Under the pieces are notes generated by a model that saw only the letters and a program-made list of their open reading frames with translations, did not search any database and was not told where the DNA came from. The position numbers and the translations under genes are program-made. 6,009 nt of DNA from the NCBI GenBank assembly GCA_046154545.1, contig JBJXGC010000114.1, forward strand, positions 1 to 6,009. Reading direction: 5' to 3'. Source of the DNA: JBJXGC01 sp046154545 (lineage in GTDB: Bacteria > Chloroflexota > Dehalococcoidia > Tepidiformales > Tepidiformaceae). Each line of letters begins with the position of its first letter. Position 1 is the stretch's first letter. This document shows positions 5,778 to 6,009 of this stretch, one piece after another.

Positions 5778-5806
5778 GCCGTCGGCGCTCCCTGGGGACC
5801 GACGGC
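5778..5806 (-). terminator. Hairpin after the phosphotransferase gene
   Basis: GCCGTCGG (5778-5785) and CCGACGGC (5799-5806) are exact reverse complements with a 13-base loop that can form an inner TCCC/GGGA stem. It begins 9 bases past the TGA stop at 5816, a typical terminator position. No T run follows on the minus strand, so it may only stabilise the 3' end of the transcript or depend on other factors to stop transcription. Confidence 0.4.
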
Positions 5807-5815
5807 GTTCCGGTC

Positions 5816-6009
5816 TCAGCTGTGGATCAGGCGGAGCATTCGCTCGACCTGTGCGGGCACAGACTTCTCCATACGGGCGGCAAGGGGGTTGGTGACGTTG
5901 CCTTCGAGGTAGCGCATGTGGATGCCTTCGCCGATGACCGCGCCCTTGAAGGCGGCCAGCAGCCGGTAGAAGCGGAGGTCGCCGGTCGATCTTCCGCTCA
6001 GGCGCGTGT
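5816..6009 (-). CDS. C-terminal end of an APH/ACAD10-like phosphotransferase family protein (5' end cut by window edge)
   Basis: Only the last 63 residues are in the window. They read LRFYRLLAAFKGAVIGEGIH (11-30), then MRYLEGN (31-37), then PAQVERMLRLIHS before TGA at 5818-5816. The pattern of a tyrosine-containing helix, an FK-AVI-EGIH-RY-G segment and a closing helix is typical of the C-terminus of aminoglycoside-phosphotransferase-fold proteins of the ACAD10 type, which in bacteria often sit near acyl-CoA metabolism genes. The catalytic part lies outside the window, so activity and substrate cannot be assessed. It is separated from the FHA-cyclase gene by 131 nt with a hairpin and is probably a separate transcription unit. 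Confidence 0.7.
   Translation of the reverse strand, partial: TRLSGRSTGDLRFYRLLAAFKGAVIGEGIHMRYLEGNVTNPLAARMEKSVPAQVERMLRLIHS

Overview
The window is a GC-rich bacterial chromosome segment of about 6 kb. Every gene I can support lies on the minus strand, so transcription runs from right to left. The gene types (class III cyclase with FHA and GAF sensory domains, two-domain polyphosphate kinase 2, family III CoA-transferase, APH-like phosphotransferase) fit a large-genome, free-living, probably aerobic high-GC bacterium such as Chloroflexota, Acidobacteriota or a deltaproteobacterial relative. The sequence alone does not settle the phylum, and this placement is low confidence.

Layout from right to left, in the direction of transcription: (1) 6009-5816, the last 63 codons of an APH/ACAD10-like phosphotransferase family protein, cut by the window edge. 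(2) 5815-5685, a 131-nt intergenic gap with an 8-bp-stem hairpin and a 14-bp perfect palindrome directly in front of the next start codon. (3) 5684-3845, coding sequence for an FHA domain, then a GAF domain, then a class III nucleotidyl cyclase. The FHA part and the GAF-cyclase part lie in different frames, so one base is in surplus (or two are missing) between about 5263 and 5198. This is a sequencing or assembly indel, a real mutation, or a frameshift. (4) 3824-2292, a complete two-domain PPK2 enzyme (polyphosphate:AMP phosphotransferase type), starting 20 nt after the cyclase stop. (5) 2314/2299-1505, a protein with one phospholipase-D-like HxR(x4)D motif, overlapping the end of the PPK2 gene. 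(6) 1504-1013, a 492-nt non-coding stretch with heptanucleotide tandem repeats and other short direct repeats. (7) 1012-1, a CaiB/BaiF family III CoA-transferase with a good ribosome binding site, running off the left edge.

The cyclase, PPK2 and PLD-like genes are close enough to form one operon. A plausible reading, which is inference, is a signalling unit: FHA and GAF input domains control a cyclase that makes a cyclic nucleotide, PPK2 recharges nucleotides from polyphosphate, and a PLD-superfamily protein (possible nuclease or lipase) is co-expressed. The cyclase keeps its metal and transition-state residues but lacks the usual purine-selecting Lys/Asp pair, so its product is uncertain. 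The PLD-like gene is visibly less GC-rich than its neighbours and borders the repeat-rich gap, which suggests it may be a later arrival. The flanking CoA-transferase and phosphotransferase look like ordinary acyl-CoA metabolism genes unrelated to this unit.
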